The notes under the pieces: model-generated
The model's input: only the letters and a program-made list of their open reading frames with translations
Databases searched by the model: none
Told to the model about the DNA's origin: nothing
Origin: a virus
Reading direction: 5' to 3' (one strand)
Length of the DNA stretch: 51,759 bases
IMG/VR virus record: IMGVR_UViG_3300023109_000035
Span: 1 to 51,759 of that record
Shown: piece by piece, positions 51,122 to 51,759 of the stretch
Numbering within the stretch: the first letter of the stretch is position 1
Layout of the letters: every line of letters starts with the position of its first letter
Made by a program: the position numbers and the translations under genes

Positions 51122-51137
51122 ACTATCACTTGATAGT
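51122..51137. other. Perfect inverted repeat after the fibre-like gene
   Basis: ACTATCA and TGATAGT form a perfect 7-bp inverted repeat with a 2-base spacer. It lies between the fibre-like gene and the small membrane gene. There is no T-run after it on the minus strand. It could be a small operator-like site or a weak hairpin. Confidence 0.35.
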
Positions 51138-51157
51138 TCGGTTATTTAATGTTTTTA

Positions 51158-51759
51158 CTATTTTTTATAAAAATGTAAAGCAACTCCAACTTCTATAGGT
51201 TCACTGGCGCCAGTTTCATCTAATAATTGATTTAAATCACTAGGTGGTGGATTTGGATTGGGAAGATGAATTGGAACGAAGAAGTCAAGATTATATCTTG
51301 AAATCAAAGGGTCACTAATTAAATTTTTTGCACCAGCTAATTGTACTCCAGTATTACTTGAACCAAAAGAAACAACTACTACAATATCATCTCCTGCTGA
51401 AAAAGTGTATGGGGTTGGATTTCCTTCCGAGTTTGTAAAAACAATAGTTTGTACTCCAGGTAGTGCTGCTCCACCCGATTGGCTTCCTGACAGTACTAAA
51501 GTACCACCAGTAACTATAGAACCAAGATAAACAAATACACTTACAGGGTCTGAACCACCAAATCTAAAAAAATCTACATTACTAATTTCACAATCCCTGT
51601 CACATACACTTTGCCTTATAACTGTAAGTTTTGATTCACCTTCTGAAGGTCCTATAATGGCAGTAGAATCGTATATAGTAAATGTATTAAAACCTTCTAA
51701 CGCCCCTGCTGGAGTTGAAGATGAGTATTGGGGTATATTAAGTGTCGTGCCATTCCAAG
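51158..51759 (-). CDS. Fibre-like structural protein, 3' end only
   Basis: An open frame runs from the window edge to TAG at 51158 with no start seen, so only the C-terminal 200 residues are present. The sequence is beta-rich and Ser/Thr/Gly-rich (e.g. GSIVTGGTLVLSGSQSGGAA), with an acidic segment near the end (DLNQLLDETGASEPIEVGVA). It resembles the C-terminal part of tail-fibre or structural surface proteins. Identity cannot be fixed without the N-terminus. Confidence 0.65.
   Translation of the reverse strand, partial: WNGTTLNIPQYSSSTPAGALEGFNTFTIYDSTAIIGPSEGESKLTVIRQSVCDRDCEISNVDFFRFGGSDPVSVFVYLGSIVTGGTLVLSGSQSGGAALPGVQTIVFTNSEGNPTPYTFSAGDDIVVVVSFGSSNTGVQLAGAKNLISDPLISRYNLDFFVPIHLPNPNPPPSDLNQLLDETGASEPIEVGVALHFYKK

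Noticed and set aside
1-51759. CRISPR array, integrase, insertion sequence or lysogeny repressor
   Set aside because: No regularly spaced repeats, no tyrosine or serine recombinase motifs, no transposase and no typical CI-like repressor were seen; lysogeny is not supported by this window.

Overview
The window looks like most of the genome of an AT-rich, tailed double-stranded DNA bacteriophage of podovirus-like type. It carries a phage replication module, a terminase-portal-capsid series, ring and tail proteins, a lysis amidase and holin, and one very large virion-associated protein. I see no integrase, no lysogeny repressor and no bacterial housekeeping genes. Many start codons lack a Shine-Dalgarno sequence and are preceded by A-rich leaders, as in Bacteroidetes. 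Together with several small gene families that I recall from marine phages, this suggests a marine flavobacterium-like host; the host assignment is inference. The window starts close to a gene boundary and ends inside a structural gene, so the genome continues on the right.  Layout. (1) Positions 1-10631, plus strand: an early and DNA-metabolism arm, tightly packed with ATGA or short overlaps. It holds tiny zinc-knuckle proteins, a small HELLH protein, an HTH protein, a sigma-70-like factor, an ERF annealing protein, a PD-(D/E)XK exonuclease, an SSB-like protein, a primase-helicase, a thymidylate synthase/hydroxymethylase-family enzyme, a GIY-YIG-like plus MazG fusion, a second MazG-like protein, an endonuclease and a B12-dependent ribonucleotide reductase. 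(2) Positions 10639-10751: tRNA-Ala(UGC) and a hairpin terminator where the two transcription directions converge. (3) Positions 10796-34432, minus strand: the ejection and tail arm. It holds two small basic proteins, a 2990-residue multidomain protein, two internal or ejection-type proteins, a GNAT-like protein, two large tail proteins and an A-B-A-B tandem duplication of ring/adaptor genes. A conserved gene bracketed by hairpins and a small post-capsid gene follow. (4) Positions 34462-42026, minus strand: major capsid protein, scaffold-like protein with an AT-hook, portal, large terminase and a possible small terminase. (5) Positions 41971-51759, minus strand: a protein that reads as two fused GroES folds, small conserved proteins, holin, a zincin-like protein, DUF6321, amidase, a winged-helix protein, groES, groEL and the 3' end of a fibre-like gene.  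How it works together: the early arm recycles and remakes nucleotides (reductase, MazG proteins, TS-family enzyme) and replicates and recombines DNA (primase-helicase, ERF, exonuclease, SSB). The phage sigma factor probably redirects host RNA polymerase to the long minus-strand late block. The phage also brings a chaperonin pair in reversed gene order and, beside the terminase, a tandem GroES-like protein, so capsid folding is probably assisted by a phage-modified chaperonin. The order terminase-portal-scaffold-capsid-ring proteins-tail-giant protein recalls crAss-like phages, but the replication arm is closer to that of marine podoviruses, so the genome may be a mosaic. The best candidates for something new are the TS-family enzyme with an Asp in the substrate-specificity position next to two MazG-like proteins, the three-gene chaperonin set, and the giant protein with zincin-like and HAD domains.
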